Shown: in pieces, positions 33,790-43,047 of the stretch
Position numbering within the stretch: position 1 is the stretch's first letter
How the letters are laid out: the number at the start of each line of letters is the position of its first letter
Assembly (NCBI GenBank): GCA_017550425.1
Contig: JAFZPG010000014.1
Span: 21,860 to 85,859, forward strand
DNA length: 64,000 nucleotides
Direction: 5' to 3'
Source of the DNA: Lachnospiraceae bacterium
GTDB lineage: Bacteria > Bacillota > Clostridia > Lachnospirales > Lachnospiraceae
Program-made: the position numbers and the translations under genes
The notes under the pieces: generated by a model
Database searches by the model: none
Told to the model about the DNA's origin: nothing
The model's input: only the letters and a program-made list of their open reading frames with translations

Positions 33790-35919
33790 ATGTTACAGGG
33801 TGTAAAAGTAATAAAAAAGGACGGAACCAAGGAGGATTTTAATGTTCAAAAGGTCGTAGTTGCCGTCAATAAATCCGCTTACCGGGCTCTGGTCACGTTT
33901 ACGCAGCAAGAGCTGGATTTTATTTGTCAGTTTGTAGAAGAGAAGGTCGAGGAACTCGGGGTCAAAGAGATCGCCATTGCGCAGATGCATAATGTCGTTG
34001 AGGGCGCTTTGGAGCGCGTGAACCCTACCGTTGCGAAATCGTACCGCGACTATCGGAACTATAAGCAGGACTTCGTCCAGATGCTGGATGAGGTCTATAA
34101 GGCCAGCCAGTCCATCATGTACATCGGCGATAAGGAGAACTCCAACACCGACAGTGCGCTCGTTTCCTCCAAACGAAGCCTGATCTTTAATGAACTTAAT
34201 AAGTCCCTGTATAAGAAGTTCTTCCTGACGACGGAGGAATTGCAGGCCATCCGTGAAGGATATCTCTACATTCATGATATGGCTGCCCGTCGTGACACCA
34301 TGAACTGCTGCCTGTTCAATGTCGAAGAGGTCCTGCGCGGCGGTTTCGAGATGGGTAACCTTTGGTATAACGAGCCGAAAACTCTGGATGTTGCTTTCGA
34401 CGTGATCGGTGATATCGTTCTTTCTGCAGCCAGCCAGCAGTATGGCGGTTTTACTATTCCGCAGGCGGATAAGATCCTCGAGCCTTATGCGGAAAAATCC
34501 TACGTAAAATACATCAAGAAATATACGGACCTCGGCATCAGCGAGGAGCGTGCTAAAGAAGAAGCGATCAAAGACATCGAGCGTGACTTTGAGCAGGGCT
34601 TCCAGGGATGGGAGTATAAATTTAATACCGTTGCTTCTTCCCGTGGCGACTATCCTTTCATTACTGTTACGGCCGGTATCGGTACCGGACGTTTTGCAAA
34701 AATGGCGACCATCAAGATGCTACAGGTACGTCGGAAAGGCCAGGGTAAGGCTGAGTGTAAGAAGCCCGTTCTGTTCCCTAAGATCGTGTTCCTGTACGAT
34801 GAGAACCTTCACGGACCGGGCTGTGAGCTGGAGGATGTTTTCGAGGCCGGGATCGAGTGCTCTTCGAAGACCATGTATCCGGACTGGCTCTCATTGACCG
34901 GAAAGGGTTACATCGCCAGCATGTATAAGAACTACGGCGAGGTCATCTCACCGATGGGTTGCCGTGCCTTTCTGTCGCCCTGGTATGAGCGCGGCGGCAT
35001 GCATCCGGCAGATGATAAGGATAAGCCTGTATTCGTCGGCCGTTTCAACATTGGCGTAGTCAGCCTGCATTTGCCCATGATCCTCGCGAAATCCCGTCAG
35101 GAATCGAAAGATTTTTACGAGGTTCTGGATTACTATCTGAATCTGATTCGTCAGTTGCACATCCGCACCTATGCATATCTGGGCGAGATGAAGGCATCCA
35201 CGAACCCTCTGGCCTACTGTGAGGGCGGCTTCTACGGCGGACATTTGGGCATCCATGATAAGATCAAACCGGTCCTGAAGGCAGCGACCGCTTCCTTCGG
35301 TATCACGGCGTTTAACGAACTTCAGCAACTCTACAATGGCAAATCTCTCGTTGAAGACGGAGCGTTTGCCCTCGAAGTTCTGACATATATCAACAAAAAG
35401 ATCGAAGAGTTCAAAGAGGCGGACGGACATCTGTACGCGATCTACGCGACGCCGGCAGAGAACCTCTGCGGTCTGCAGGTGAAGCAGTTCCGTAAGAAGT
35501 ACGGCATCGTGGAAAATGTATCCGACCGCGAATATGTAAGTAACGGTTTCCATTGCCACGTTACCGAAAATATCACGCCCATCCAGAAGCAGGATCTCGA
35601 ATATCGTTTCTGGGAATTGTCCAACGGCGGTAAGATCCAGTACGTGAAGTACCCGATCGACTACAACAAAGAAGCGATCAAAACGCTGGTCCGCAGAGCC
35701 ATGAAGATGGGCTTCTACGAGGGCGTAAACATGTCGCTTGCGTACTGTGACGACTGCGGACATCAGGAGCTGGAGATGGATGTCTGCCCGAAGTGCGGCA
35801 GTCGCAATCTGACGAAGATCGACCGCATGAACGGTTATCTTTCCTACTCCAGAGTGAAGGGTGACACCCGTCTGAATGCGGCAAAGATGGCCGAGATCGC
35901 CGAAAGAAAATCAATGTAA
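33790..35919 (+). CDS. nrdD: Anaerobic (class III) ribonucleoside-triphosphate reductase, formate-type
   Basis: This 709-residue oxygen-sensitive enzyme reduces NTPs to dNTPs. It has an N-terminal ATP-cone (1-95) for dATP/ATP control, the catalytic barrel with Cys173 in MNCCLF and the thiyl Cys391 in PMGCR, a zinc site (Cys653, Cys656, Cys666, Cys669) and the glycyl radical Gly682 in RMNGYLSYSR. The PMGC pattern is that of the T4/E. coli-type enzyme, which uses formate as reductant. nrdG and dut follow on the same transcript. A second, different NrdD lies at 40587. Confidence 0.96.
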   Translation: MLQGVKVIKKDGTKEDFNVQKVVVAVNKSAYRALVTFTQQELDFICQFVEEKVEELGVKEIAIAQMHNVVEGALERVNPTVAKSYRDYRNYKQDFVQMLDEVYKASQSIMYIGDKENSNTDSALVSSKRSLIFNELNKSLYKKFFLTTEELQAIREGYLYIHDMAARRDTMNCCLFNVEEVLRGGFEMGNLWYNEPKTLDVAFDVIGDIVLSAASQQYGGFTIPQADKILEPYAEKSYVKYIKKYTDLGISEERAKEEAIKDIERDFEQGFQGWEYKFNTVASSRGDYPFITVTAGIGTGRFAKMATIKMLQVRRKGQGKAECKKPVLFPKIVFLYDENLHGPGCELEDVFEAGIECSSKTMYPDWLSLTGKGYIASMYKNYGEVISPMGCRAFLSPWYERGGMHPADDKDKPVFVGRFNIGVVSLHLPMILAKSRQESKDFYEVLDYYLNLIRQLHIRTYAYLGEMKASTNPLAYCEGGFYGGHLGIHDKIKPVLKAATASFGITAFNELQQLYNGKSLVEDGAFALEVLTYINKKIEEFKEADGHLYAIYATPAENLCGLQVKQFRKKYGIVENVSDREYVSNGFHCHVTENITPIQKQDLEYRFWELSNGGKIQYVKYPIDYNKEAIKTLVRRAMKMGFYEGVNMSLAYCDDCGHQELEMDVCPKCGSRNLTKIDRMNGYLSYSRVKGDTRLNAAKMAEIAERKSM

Positions 35920-35932
35920 ACGGAGACAGAAG

Positions 35933-36430
35933 ATGCGTTATCATAACATAACGAAGGACGATATGTTGAACGGAGACGGACTCCGGGTGGTCCTTTGGGT
36001 GAGCGGTTGCTCGCATTGCTGTGAGGGATGCCAAAACCCTATTACATGGGATTGCGAAGGCGGACTTCCCTTTGACGATGCTGCCAAACGGGAAATATTC
36101 GATGAACTGGATAAAGACTATATCTCAGGCATTACTTTCAGCGGCGGCGATCCGTTGTTTTATAAGAACCGGCCGGATGTTGCCGCATTGATCGACGAGA
36201 TCCGGGAAAAATATCCGGATAAGACGATCTGGCTCTACACCGGTTATGACTGGGAAGCGATCCGTGACCTTCCGATGATGCGTAAGATCGACGTCGTGAT
36301 CGATGGGCAGTTTGTGATCGACCTGCTGGATAAGCAGCTGAAGTGGCGCGGAAGTTCCAACCAGAAAGTCATTGACGTGCAAAAAAGCCTGCAGAACGAG
36401 GATAAAGAAGCAGTCCTGTTTTGCGACTGA
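35933..36430 (+). CDS. nrdG: Anaerobic ribonucleotide reductase activating enzyme
   Basis: This 165-residue radical SAM enzyme generates the glycyl radical on NrdD. The iron-sulfur motif CxxxCxxC is Cys26, Cys30, Cys33 in SGCSHCCEGCQNP, and TFSGGDPL is the SAM-binding glycine motif. It lies 13 bases after nrdD. The start at 35933 gives the standard NrdG N-terminus RYHNITKDDMLNGDG. It is the only nrdG in the window, so it may also activate the second NrdD. Confidence 0.95.
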   Translation: MRYHNITKDDMLNGDGLRVVLWVSGCSHCCEGCQNPITWDCEGGLPFDDAAKREIFDELDKDYISGITFSGGDPLFYKNRPDVAALIDEIREKYPDKTIWLYTGYDWEAIRDLPMMRKIDVVIDGQFVIDLLDKQLKWRGSSNQKVIDVQKSLQNEDKEAVLFCD

Positions 36431-36469
36431 CTCTGTAAGAAGATAGATAACAAACAGGAAGGATATTAT

Positions 36470-36919
36470 ATGCAAAAGGATATCATGGCTAAGATCAAGA
36501 TCCGGTATGTATCCGATCAGATCGAGAAACTTACGTATATCGACGGCAAGTCGGACTGGATCGACCTTCGGGCTGCTGAGGATGTAGTACTGAAGGCGGG
36601 CGAGTTCAGACTGATCAGCCTGGGTGTGTGCATGCAGTTACCGGAAGGATATGAGGCACACATTGTTCCGAGGAGCTCGACTTATAAGAATTTCGGAGTT
36701 CTTCAGGCAAACCATATGGGGGTCGTTGACTGTTCCTATTGCGGCAATAATGACATCTGGCGCTTCCCCGCGCTGGCTATGCGCGATACCGAGATCCACG
36801 TCGGGGACCGCATCTGCCAGTTCCGCATTATGGAGAACCAGCCGAAGATCGTGTTTGAAGAGGTCGACAACCTCGAAGGAGCCGATCGCGGTGGTTTCGG
36901 AAGCACCGGAATCGTATAA
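36470..36919 (+). CDS. dut: dUTP diphosphatase
   Basis: A 149-residue trimeric dUTPase fold that removes dUTP and supplies dUMP for thymidylate synthesis. Motifs: DLRAAEDV (1), [11 protein letters not shown] (2), [12 protein letters not shown] (3), GDRICQFRI (4) and the Gly-rich C-terminal arm RGGFGSTG (5). It follows nrdG by 39 bases after AGGAAGG. Co-transcription with nrdDG ties dNTP production to clean-up of dUTP. A second in-frame ATG five codons on is possible. Confidence 0.93.
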   Translation: MQKDIMAKIKIRYVSDQIEKLTYIDGKSDWIDLRAAEDVVLKAGEFRLISLGVCMQLPEGYEAHIVPRSSTYKNFGVLQANHMGVVDCSYCGNNDIWRFPALAMRDTEIHVGDRICQFRIMENQPKIVFEEVDNLEGADRGGFGSTGIV

Positions 36920-36923
36920 AAAA

Positions 36924-36959
36924 TACGGCTGATCCGTCGTATGCGACGGGTCAGCCGTA
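36924..36959 (-). terminator. Strong terminator, mainly for the DegV gene
   Basis: Arms 36924-36939 and 36944-36959 form a 16-bp stem with one internal mismatch pair and a TATG loop. On the minus strand it is followed by TTTTTT. On the plus strand the T-run is absent, so it ends the dut transcript less well. Confidence 0.88.
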
Positions 36960-36979
36960 GGTTATTCATTCGATCGATT

Positions 36980-37843
36980 TTATCGTTTTTCACCCATGAA
37001 GAACAGAGCGACGGTTCCGGGACCGGAATGTGCTCCGATGGTCGGAGAGATGTAATTGATGATCTTGCAGTCAATGCCGAAACGGCTCTTTACCTGAGCG
37101 GCCACATATTTGGCATCCTCAAGGCAGTCGCCGTGACCCAGAAAGATCGTATCGTTCTCCCAGTCACCGAGGGAAGCGCCCATGTTGTCGACCAAAGCAT
37201 TCAGAGACTTCTTACGGCCGATGGACTTGCCGACGGGCTTCAGAAGGCCTTCGTCATCTACATGAAGAACGGGCTTCAGGTTGACCAGGGTGCCGACGAT
37301 CGCTGCGGTTTTGGAAACACGGCCGCCGCGGTGCAGGTGAAAGAGGTCATTGACTGTGAACTGATGGCAGAAGTGAAGGATGTTAGCTTTCAGCCAGTCG
37401 GCGATCTCTTCCATGGATCTGCCCTGTTCCTTCATCATAACGGCTTTATATACGACCAGGCCCTGTCCGAGAGAAGCGGAGAGCGAGTCGATCACAATGA
37501 TCTTGCGATCGGGGAATTCCTCCATTAATGTGTTAGCACCGACAAATGCATTTTGGCATGTGGAGCTTAATCCGGAGGAAAAAGCTATATGCAGGATGTC
37601 ATATCCTTCCGCAACATAAGGGCGGATCTTCTCGATAAAACCTTCCGGGTTCATCGCGTTGGTAGTCGGTAATAAGCCTTCACGCATCTTAGCGTAGAAT
37701 GTCTGCGGAGCCATCTGGCAGTCCGGACCGTAGGAAATGCCATCCATGATGTAGTAAAGGCTGACAACGGGAATGTTGTATTCTTTCACGAAATCATCCG
37801 GCAGATCGCAAGTGGAGTCGGTAGTGATCAAAAATCGTTTCAT
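36980..37843 (-). CDS. DegV-family fatty-acid-binding protein
   Basis: A 287-residue two-domain protein of the DegV/FakB family. These proteins bind a fatty acid and, in FakAB systems, present it to the kinase FakA for phosphorylation. Conserved features are TTDSTCDLP (7-14), the ligand-binding TTNAMNP (60-66), HIAFSSGLSSTCQNA (85-98), and the C-terminal GHGDCLEDA and SPTIGAHSGPGTVALFF. No FakA gene is in the window. The start at 37843 follows AAAGGG and gives the usual N-terminus MKRFLITTDST. Confidence 0.92.
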   Translation of the reverse strand: MKRFLITTDSTCDLPDDFVKEYNIPVVSLYYIMDGISYGPDCQMAPQTFYAKMREGLLPTTNAMNPEGFIEKIRPYVAEGYDILHIAFSSGLSSTCQNAFVGANTLMEEFPDRKIIVIDSLSASLGQGLVVYKAVMMKEQGRSMEEIADWLKANILHFCHQFTVNDLFHLHRGGRVSKTAAIVGTLVNLKPVLHVDDEGLLKPVGKSIGRKKSLNALVDNMGASLGDWENDTIFLGHGDCLEDAKYVAAQVKSRFGIDCKIINYISPTIGAHSGPGTVALFFMGEKR

Positions 37844-37891
37844 AGGGACCCTTTCTGAACTGTGTTTCTGTACGTAATGTACGCATGGATT

Positions 37892-37920
37892 ATTGTAGCA
37901 CAGAATATAAAATGATACAA
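37892..37920 (-). promoter_or_regulatory. Promoter of the DegV gene
   Basis: On the minus strand TTGTAT (plus 37915-37920), 17-base spacer, TACAAT (plus 37892-37897). GTAC half-sites at 37870-37882 lie just downstream. A plus-strand promoter for the divergent lipoprotein gene is not clear in this short gap. Confidence 0.72.
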
Positions 37921-37940
37921 GGGAAACTCGGGAGATAGTT

Positions 37941-39131
37941 ATGAAGAAAAATACAAGGATCGTAATATCGTTGGTCGCGGCGCTGCTTTTATGCGGTTGC
38001 AGTTCCGAGGCAGTCATGCTGAAATCCGACGGTATTACGTTGTATAATTCGAAAAATTATAAAGAGGCAGAGAAGATCTTTCTGCAGGCGATCTCACTCG
38101 ATGAAGGCAATGCGTCCATTTACAGTGACCTGGGAATGAACTATATCGAGATGAAGGATTATGAGAAAGCCATGAAAGCTTTTGATACCTCCATCGAACT
38201 GGATAAAGACCAGCAGGCGGCTTATCGCGGTAAGGGACTGGTTTATCTGGAGCAGAAAAACTATGATGCTGCGATCGGTGAGTTTACTCATGCGATAAAA
38301 AACACCGGCACACGTGTCGGAGCCATCGATTACGATATATTGTCCTATCGTGCTCAGGCAGAAGCGGCCGGCGGTTTTTATCAGGAGGCACTGGCTTCCC
38401 TGAATGCCTTGGTCGAACTTGACGTTCATAAGGCGGATTCTCTGTTCCTGCGCGGGATCGTGTATATCCGAAGCGGTTCGTTTGATAAAGGAGTCAATGA
38501 TCTCAAAGCCTGTGCGGATCTGTCAGCCGATCCGTTTTTGGACTTTAGGATCTATGAAACGTTGGCAGATCTTGGTTATGCCGAAGCGGGCGTGGAATTC
38601 CTCAATAAGATCTTTGAAAGCACGGAAGAGACGGATGATCTGCATTTGCTGAAAGGAAAGGCTTACTATCTGCTCGGGAAATATACCAACGCGATCCAGG
38701 AACTGGTGACCCCGATTAAAAACAATAATGCTTCGGCGGTGCTTTATGCCGGTTTGTGTCACGAAAACCTCGGAGATTTCAAAAAGGCGGAGTCGGTCTA
38801 CAAGAGTTTCCTTCAGACGAATTCCAAGGGAAGAAATGATGCCGACACTCAGGCGATCTTGGCACAATGCGCTTATTCACAGTACGAACTGTGTGATTTC
38901 GCCAGCGCTAAGCACAGCATTGCCTCCGCGATCGCAATAGGAGATCATGGCTGCATGGACGATCTGTATTGGAACGAGATCATGATCTTATATCAGCTCG
39001 GAGAATATCAAAACGCCTATGATAAGGCTTTGGCCTATAAAGAAACATTTCCGGACGATGCACGCATCGAAGCCGAGATCTCCGTATTATCCATGAAACT
39101 TCCGCAAGCGGACACAGGAGTTATTGAATGA
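37941..39131 (+). CDS. TPR-repeat lipoprotein
   Basis: A 396-residue protein with a lipoprotein signal peptide; the lipobox LCGC puts the lipidated cysteine at residue 20. The mature part is mainly tetratricopeptide repeats, seen for example in KNYKEAEKIFLQAISLDEGNASIY, DYEKAMKAFDTSIELD and NYDAAIGEFTHAIK. It would sit on the outer face of the membrane and bind proteins. It overlaps hflX by four bases (ATGA), which couples their translation. No specific function is known. Confidence 0.87.
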   Translation: MKKNTRIVISLVAALLLCGCSSEAVMLKSDGITLYNSKNYKEAEKIFLQAISLDEGNASIYSDLGMNYIEMKDYEKAMKAFDTSIELDKDQQAAYRGKGLVYLEQKNYDAAIGEFTHAIKNTGTRVGAIDYDILSYRAQAEAAGGFYQEALASLNALVELDVHKADSLFLRGIVYIRSGSFDKGVNDLKACADLSADPFLDFRIYETLADLGYAEAGVEFLNKIFESTEETDDLHLLKGKAYYLLGKYTNAIQELVTPIKNNNASAVLYAGLCHENLGDFKKAESVYKSFLQTNSKGRNDADTQAILAQCAYSQYELCDFASAKHSIASAIAIGDHGCMDDLYWNEIMILYQLGEYQNAYDKALAYKETFPDDARIEAEISVLSMKLPQADTGVIE

Positions 39132-40372
39132 TCGAATTAAAAGAAGAGATTAAACGCTTTGTTTTGGTCGGCGTAAGCACCGGTGACCCGGAAAGCCTGC
39201 AGGACTCTCTGGATGAATTGGAGGAGCTACTGAAGACTGCCGGCGGCGTGGCTTGCGATCGCCTCGTCCAGAATCTGGAACGCATCCATCCGGTGACCTA
39301 CGTTGGCAGTGGTAAACTTGACGAACTTCGCATGCTGGTGCAGTCGCATGATGCGGCCGGCGTGATCTGCGATGATGAATTAAGTCCCGTGCAGTATCGT
39401 AACATGGAGGATGCTTTGGACTGTGCCGTGTTAGATCGTACGATGCTGATCCTCGATATATTTGCCGCGCATGCTGCTTCGGCAGAAGGAAAACTTCAGG
39501 TCGAACTCGCCATGCAAAAATACCGGGCGGCCCGCCTGGTCGGACTGCGAAAGAGCCTGTCGCGACTGGGCGGCGGTATCGGTACGCGAGGACCCGGTGA
39601 AAAAAAACTGGAGACCGACCGCAGACTCATCCACGAGAGGATCGGTTTCCTGAAGCAGGAACTCAAGAAGGTCGTTAAGAACCGCGAAGCACAGCGAAAG
39701 AACCGCGAGCGCAGCCTGCATATGTCGGCGGCTTTGGTCGGATACACGAACGCCGGCAAATCCACACTGCTGAATCTGCTCACAGGCGCAGATGTCCTCT
39801 CCGAGAACAAACTGTTTGCCACCTTGGACACAACGACGCGTGTTTTGAAGTTTGAAAACAAAGAGGAAATGCTTCTGACCGATACGGTAGGGTTTATTCG
39901 CAAACTGCCGCATGACGTGATCGATGCGTTTAAGAGCACCCTTGAGGAGGCTGTGCACTGTGACCTGATCCTGCATGTTGTGGACGCATCTTCGCCGATG
40001 ATGGATGTACAGATGCAGGTCGTGAAAGATACGTTACGGGAACTCAATGCAGGCGACAAGCCCGTCATCACGGTGTTTAATAAATGTGATGTCGTTCGTG
40101 AGAAAAACGGCGGAGATCTTCCGAGGCTGAAAGACTTCTCGTCGGAAGCATCTGTGATGATCAGTGCCAAAACAAACGAGGGCGTGGACGAACTGAAGGA
40201 ACTTCTGGCTTCGTACATGCATAAGGATATGGTCTACCGGGAAGGGCTGATCGGTTTTGCCGAAAGCGCGAAGCTTACATTGATCCGAAAGTACGGAAGA
40301 TTGATCAGCCAGGAATATCGTGAAGACGGAATTTTTATATGCGCATATCTTCCGAAGGAGATGAATCTCTAG
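39128..40372 (+). CDS. hflX: Ribosome-associated GTPase HflX
   Basis: This 414-residue GTPase splits or rescues ribosomes under stress. It has the HflX N-terminal domain with the signature GGGIGTRGPGEKKLETDRR (from about 148), a basic coiled region (170-197), and the G domain: GYTNAGKST (205-213), DTVGF (switch II), NKCD (guanine specificity). The length is normal. It is coupled to the upstream lipoprotein gene by a four-base overlap and ends at a clear terminator. Confidence 0.96.
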   Translation: MIELKEEIKRFVLVGVSTGDPESLQDSLDELEELLKTAGGVACDRLVQNLERIHPVTYVGSGKLDELRMLVQSHDAAGVICDDELSPVQYRNMEDALDCAVLDRTMLILDIFAAHAASAEGKLQVELAMQKYRAARLVGLRKSLSRLGGGIGTRGPGEKKLETDRRLIHERIGFLKQELKKVVKNREAQRKNRERSLHMSAALVGYTNAGKSTLLNLLTGADVLSENKLFATLDTTTRVLKFENKEEMLLTDTVGFIRKLPHDVIDAFKSTLEEAVHCDLILHVVDASSPMMDVQMQVVKDTLRELNAGDKPVITVFNKCDVVREKNGGDLPRLKDFSSEASVMISAKTNEGVDELKELLASYMHKDMVYREGLIGFAESAKLTLIRKYGRLISQEYREDGIFICAYLPKEMNL

Positions 40373-40399
40373 TGTTTTCGGGCTTAAAATGATCCTTCT

Positions 40400-40440
40400 T
40401 ACACTTGGAAAGTACGATTTTCTTTCCAAGTGTATTTATT
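40400..40440 (+). terminator. Terminator of hflX
   Basis: TACACTTGGAAAG (40400-40412) pairs perfectly with CTTTCCAAGTGTA (40422-40434), followed by TTTATTT. Confidence 0.9.
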
Positions 40441-40447
40441 TCAGTAC

Positions 40448-40501
40448 ATACCATATATTGTGCTTTTGCCTGTTGACACCCACCATATTGTGTGCTACAA
40501 T
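40448..40501 (+). promoter_or_regulatory. Promoter of the second nrdD with two NrdR boxes
   Basis: The promoter is TTGACA at 40473-40478, 17-base spacer and TACAAT at 40496-40501. NrdR box A, ATACCATATATTGTGC (40448-40463), lies just upstream of the -35. Box B, ACCCACCATATTGTGT (40478-40493), fills the spacer. Each matches the NrdR consensus at about 13 of 16 positions. They start 30 bases apart, about three helical turns, close to the spacing known from E. coli. NrdR bound here would cover the polymerase site completely. Confidence 0.85.
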
Positions 40502-40586
40502 AAGGCATAACAACACTAAACCTACTCCTTTTGACTGTATTTTTGTCGGGAGCGATCGAAAAATGATATAAAAAGAGGGAACGATT

Positions 40587-42977
40587 ATGATCAAGGTTAT
40601 TAAGAGAGATGGGGAAACAGCGGAATTTCAGATCGCGAAGATCGAGGCAGCGATCGAAAAAGCCTTTGTTGCAACCGAGAAACTGGTAAATAAAGACATC
40701 ATCCAGCTTCTTGCACTGCGTGTTACCGCAGACTTCCAGACGAAGCAGAAGGACGGATGCATCACCGTCGAGCAGATCCAGGACAGCGTTGAGCACGTGC
40801 TCGAGCAGTCCGGTTATACCGACGTAGCGAAGGCATACATCCTGTACCGTAAGCAGCGCGAGAAGATCCGTAATATGAAGTCCACGATCCTGGACTATCG
40901 GGATGTCGTTAACAGCTACGTAAAGGTAGAAGACTGGCGTGTTAAGGAAAATTCCACCGTTACCTATTCGGTCGGCGGTCTGATCCTTTCGAACTCCGGC
41001 GCCGTTACGGCCAATTACTGGCTCTCCGAGATCTACGACGAGGAGATCGCGAAGGCACACCGTGAGGCAGACATCCACATTCACGACCTTTCCATGCTGA
41101 CCGGTTACTGTGCAGGCTGGTCTTTGAAGCAGCTCATCGTGGAAGGCCTCGGCGGCATTCCCGGTAAGATCACATCGGCGCCTGCAAAGCACCTTTCCGT
41201 TTTGTGCAACCAGATGGTCAACTTCCTCGGCATCATGCAGAATGAGTGGGCCGGCGCGCAGGCATTTTCCTCGTTCGATACCTATCTGGCTCCGTTCGTA
41301 AAGGCAGATCACCTGACCTATCCGGAAGTTAAGAAGTGCATCGAAGCTTTCGTATACGGTGTAAATACACCTTCTCGTTGGGGTACGCAGGCTCCTTTCT
41401 CAAACATTACCTTAGACTGGACCGTACCGAATGATCTCGCAGAACTTCCTGCGATCGTCGGCGGTAAAGAAATGGATTTCAAGTATAAGGATTGCAAGCC
41501 TGAGATGGACATGGTGAACCGTGCATTCATCGAAACCATGCTCGAAGGCGATGCGAACGGCCGCGGCTTCCAGTATCCGATCCCGACCTACTCGATCACC
41601 CGGGATTTCGACTGGTCCGATACCGAAAATAATCGTCTGTTGTTCGAGATGACTTCTAAGTACGGCACTCCGTATTTCTCGAACTACATCAACAGCGATA
41701 TGCAGCCTTCGGACGTGCGCAGTATGTGCTGCCGTCTGCGTCTTGATCTGCGTGAACTTCGTAAGAAGACCGGCGGTTTCTTCGGTTCCGGTGAGAGCAC
41801 CGGTAGTGTAGGCGTTGTTACGATCAATATGCCTCGTATCGCATATCTGGCGTCGAACGAAGAGGAGTTCTTCGCACGTCTGGATCGCCTGATGGATATC
41901 TCTGCGCGTTCTTTGAAGATCAAGCGCGGTGTTATTACGAAGCTTTTGAACGAAGGCTTGTATCCTTACACCAAACGTTACCTCGGTACCTTTGATAACC
42001 ACTTCTCGACGATCGGTCTGGTCGGCATGAACGAAGCCGGTCTGAATGCAAAGTGGATCCAGGCTGACATGACCGATGTCAGAACGCAGGAATTCTCTAA
42101 GCGTGTTCTGAACCACATGCGTGAGCGTCTGTCCGATTATCAGGAGCAGTACGGTGACCTCTATAACCTTGAGGCAACGCCTGCCGAGTCGACGGCTTAT
42201 CGTTTGGCTCGTCATGATAAGAAGAGATTCCCGGATATCATCAGCTCCGGCATGAACGGTGAGCCTTACTACACCAACAGCTCGCACCTGCCTGTCGGAT
42301 ATACAGAGGATATCTTCGAGGCTCTGGACATCCAGGATAAGCTTCAGACCCTCTACACCTCCGGAACCGTATTCCATACGTTTCTGGGCGAGCGTCTGCC
42401 TGACTGGAAAGCTGCAGCAAAACTGGTCCGCACGATCGCGGAAAATTATGAGCTTCCGTACTATACATTGTCCCCGACCTATTCCGTATGTCAGTCCCAC
42501 GGCTACATCAACGGTGAAGTCGAGATGTGCCCGATCTGCGGTAAGAAGGCCGAGATTTACAGTCGTATCACCGGTTACTATCGTCCTGTACAGAACTGGA
42601 ACGAAGGAAAACGTGCGGAGTTCAACGATCGTCTGGTCTACAAGATCGACGCCGATAAGGTCGCAGCGAAAAACGCGCATCCGATGCAGGCAGTAGCTGC
42701 TGTCGATAAACTTGATGTGAGCGCGGATCCTGCACCCGCATCGACCGAGAAGCGCATGCTGTTCACAACGAAGACCTGCCCGAACTGCAAGATCGCGAAG
42801 ACCATGCTCGGCGATATGGATTACGAGGTCATCGATGCAGAGGAAAATGCAGATCTGGTATCCAAGTACGGCGTAATGCAGGCACCGACATTCATCGTAA
42901 CCAACGGAGAGCACACGGATAAATATACCAACGCTTCCGAGATCAAGCGTTACGTAGACAGCCTTGCAAAAGGTTGA
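40587..42977 (+). CDS. nrdD: Second class III ribonucleotide reductase with fused C-terminal redoxin domain
   Basis: A 796-residue anaerobic reductase distinct from the one at 33790. It has an N-terminal ATP-cone (1-95), the catalytic barrel with DVRSMCCRLRLDL (Cys381-Cys382, likely containing the thiyl cysteine), a zinc motif with CPICG, and the glycyl radical Gly663 in RITGYYRPV. After an Ala/Pro linker (about 690-722) comes a 74-residue glutaredoxin-like domain with active site CPNC (731-734) and cis-Pro767 in QAPTF. Thioredoxin- or NrdH-dependent class III enzymes (NrdD2 group) are known; a tethered redoxin suggests this one brings its own reductant. It has no adjacent nrdG. Confidence 0.93.
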   Translation: MIKVIKRDGETAEFQIAKIEAAIEKAFVATEKLVNKDIIQLLALRVTADFQTKQKDGCITVEQIQDSVEHVLEQSGYTDVAKAYILYRKQREKIRNMKSTILDYRDVVNSYVKVEDWRVKENSTVTYSVGGLILSNSGAVTANYWLSEIYDEEIAKAHREADIHIHDLSMLTGYCAGWSLKQLIVEGLGGIPGKITSAPAKHLSVLCNQMVNFLGIMQNEWAGAQAFSSFDTYLAPFVKADHLTYPEVKKCIEAFVYGVNTPSRWGTQAPFSNITLDWTVPNDLAELPAIVGGKEMDFKYKDCKPEMDMVNRAFIETMLEGDANGRGFQYPIPTYSITRDFDWSDTENNRLLFEMTSKYGTPYFSNYINSDMQPSDVRSMCCRLRLDLRELRKKTGGFFGSGESTGSVGVVTINMPRIAYLASNEEEFFARLDRLMDISARSLKIKRGVITKLLNEGLYPYTKRYLGTFDNHFSTIGLVGMNEAGLNAKWIQADMTDVRTQEFSKRVLNHMRERLSDYQEQYGDLYNLEATPAESTAYRLARHDKKRFPDIISSGMNGEPYYTNSSHLPVGYTEDIFEALDIQDKLQTLYTSGTVFHTFLGERLPDWKAAAKLVRTIAENYELPYYTLSPTYSVCQSHGYINGEVEMCPICGKKAEIYSRITGYYRPVQNWNEGKRAEFNDRLVYKIDADKVAAKNAHPMQAVAAVDKLDVSADPAPASTEKRMLFTTKTCPNCKIAKTMLGDMDYEVIDAEENADLVSKYGVMQAPTFIVTNGEHTDKYTNASEIKRYVDSLAKG

Positions 42978-42995
42978 TATTGATCCGATAGATAA

Positions 42996-43030
42996 AAAAG
43001 ACCCGGTATCGATAAGATACCGGGTCTTTT
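42996..43030. terminator. Bidirectional terminator after the second nrdD
   Basis: AAAAGACCCGGTATC (42996-43010) pairs perfectly with GATACCGGGTCTTTT (43016-43030) around GATAA. It can end both the nrdD transcript and the convergent ThyX-like transcript. Confidence 0.93.
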
Positions 43031-43047
43031 GCTATAGTATGTCAGAA

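Noticed and set aside
41412..42914. A 500-codon open frame antisense to the second nrdD
   Set aside because: Shadow of a strongly conserved gene; the protein is Ile/Arg/His-rich with no domain. Several similar frames (8291-9409, 12285-13685, 15810-16841) were dropped for the same reason.
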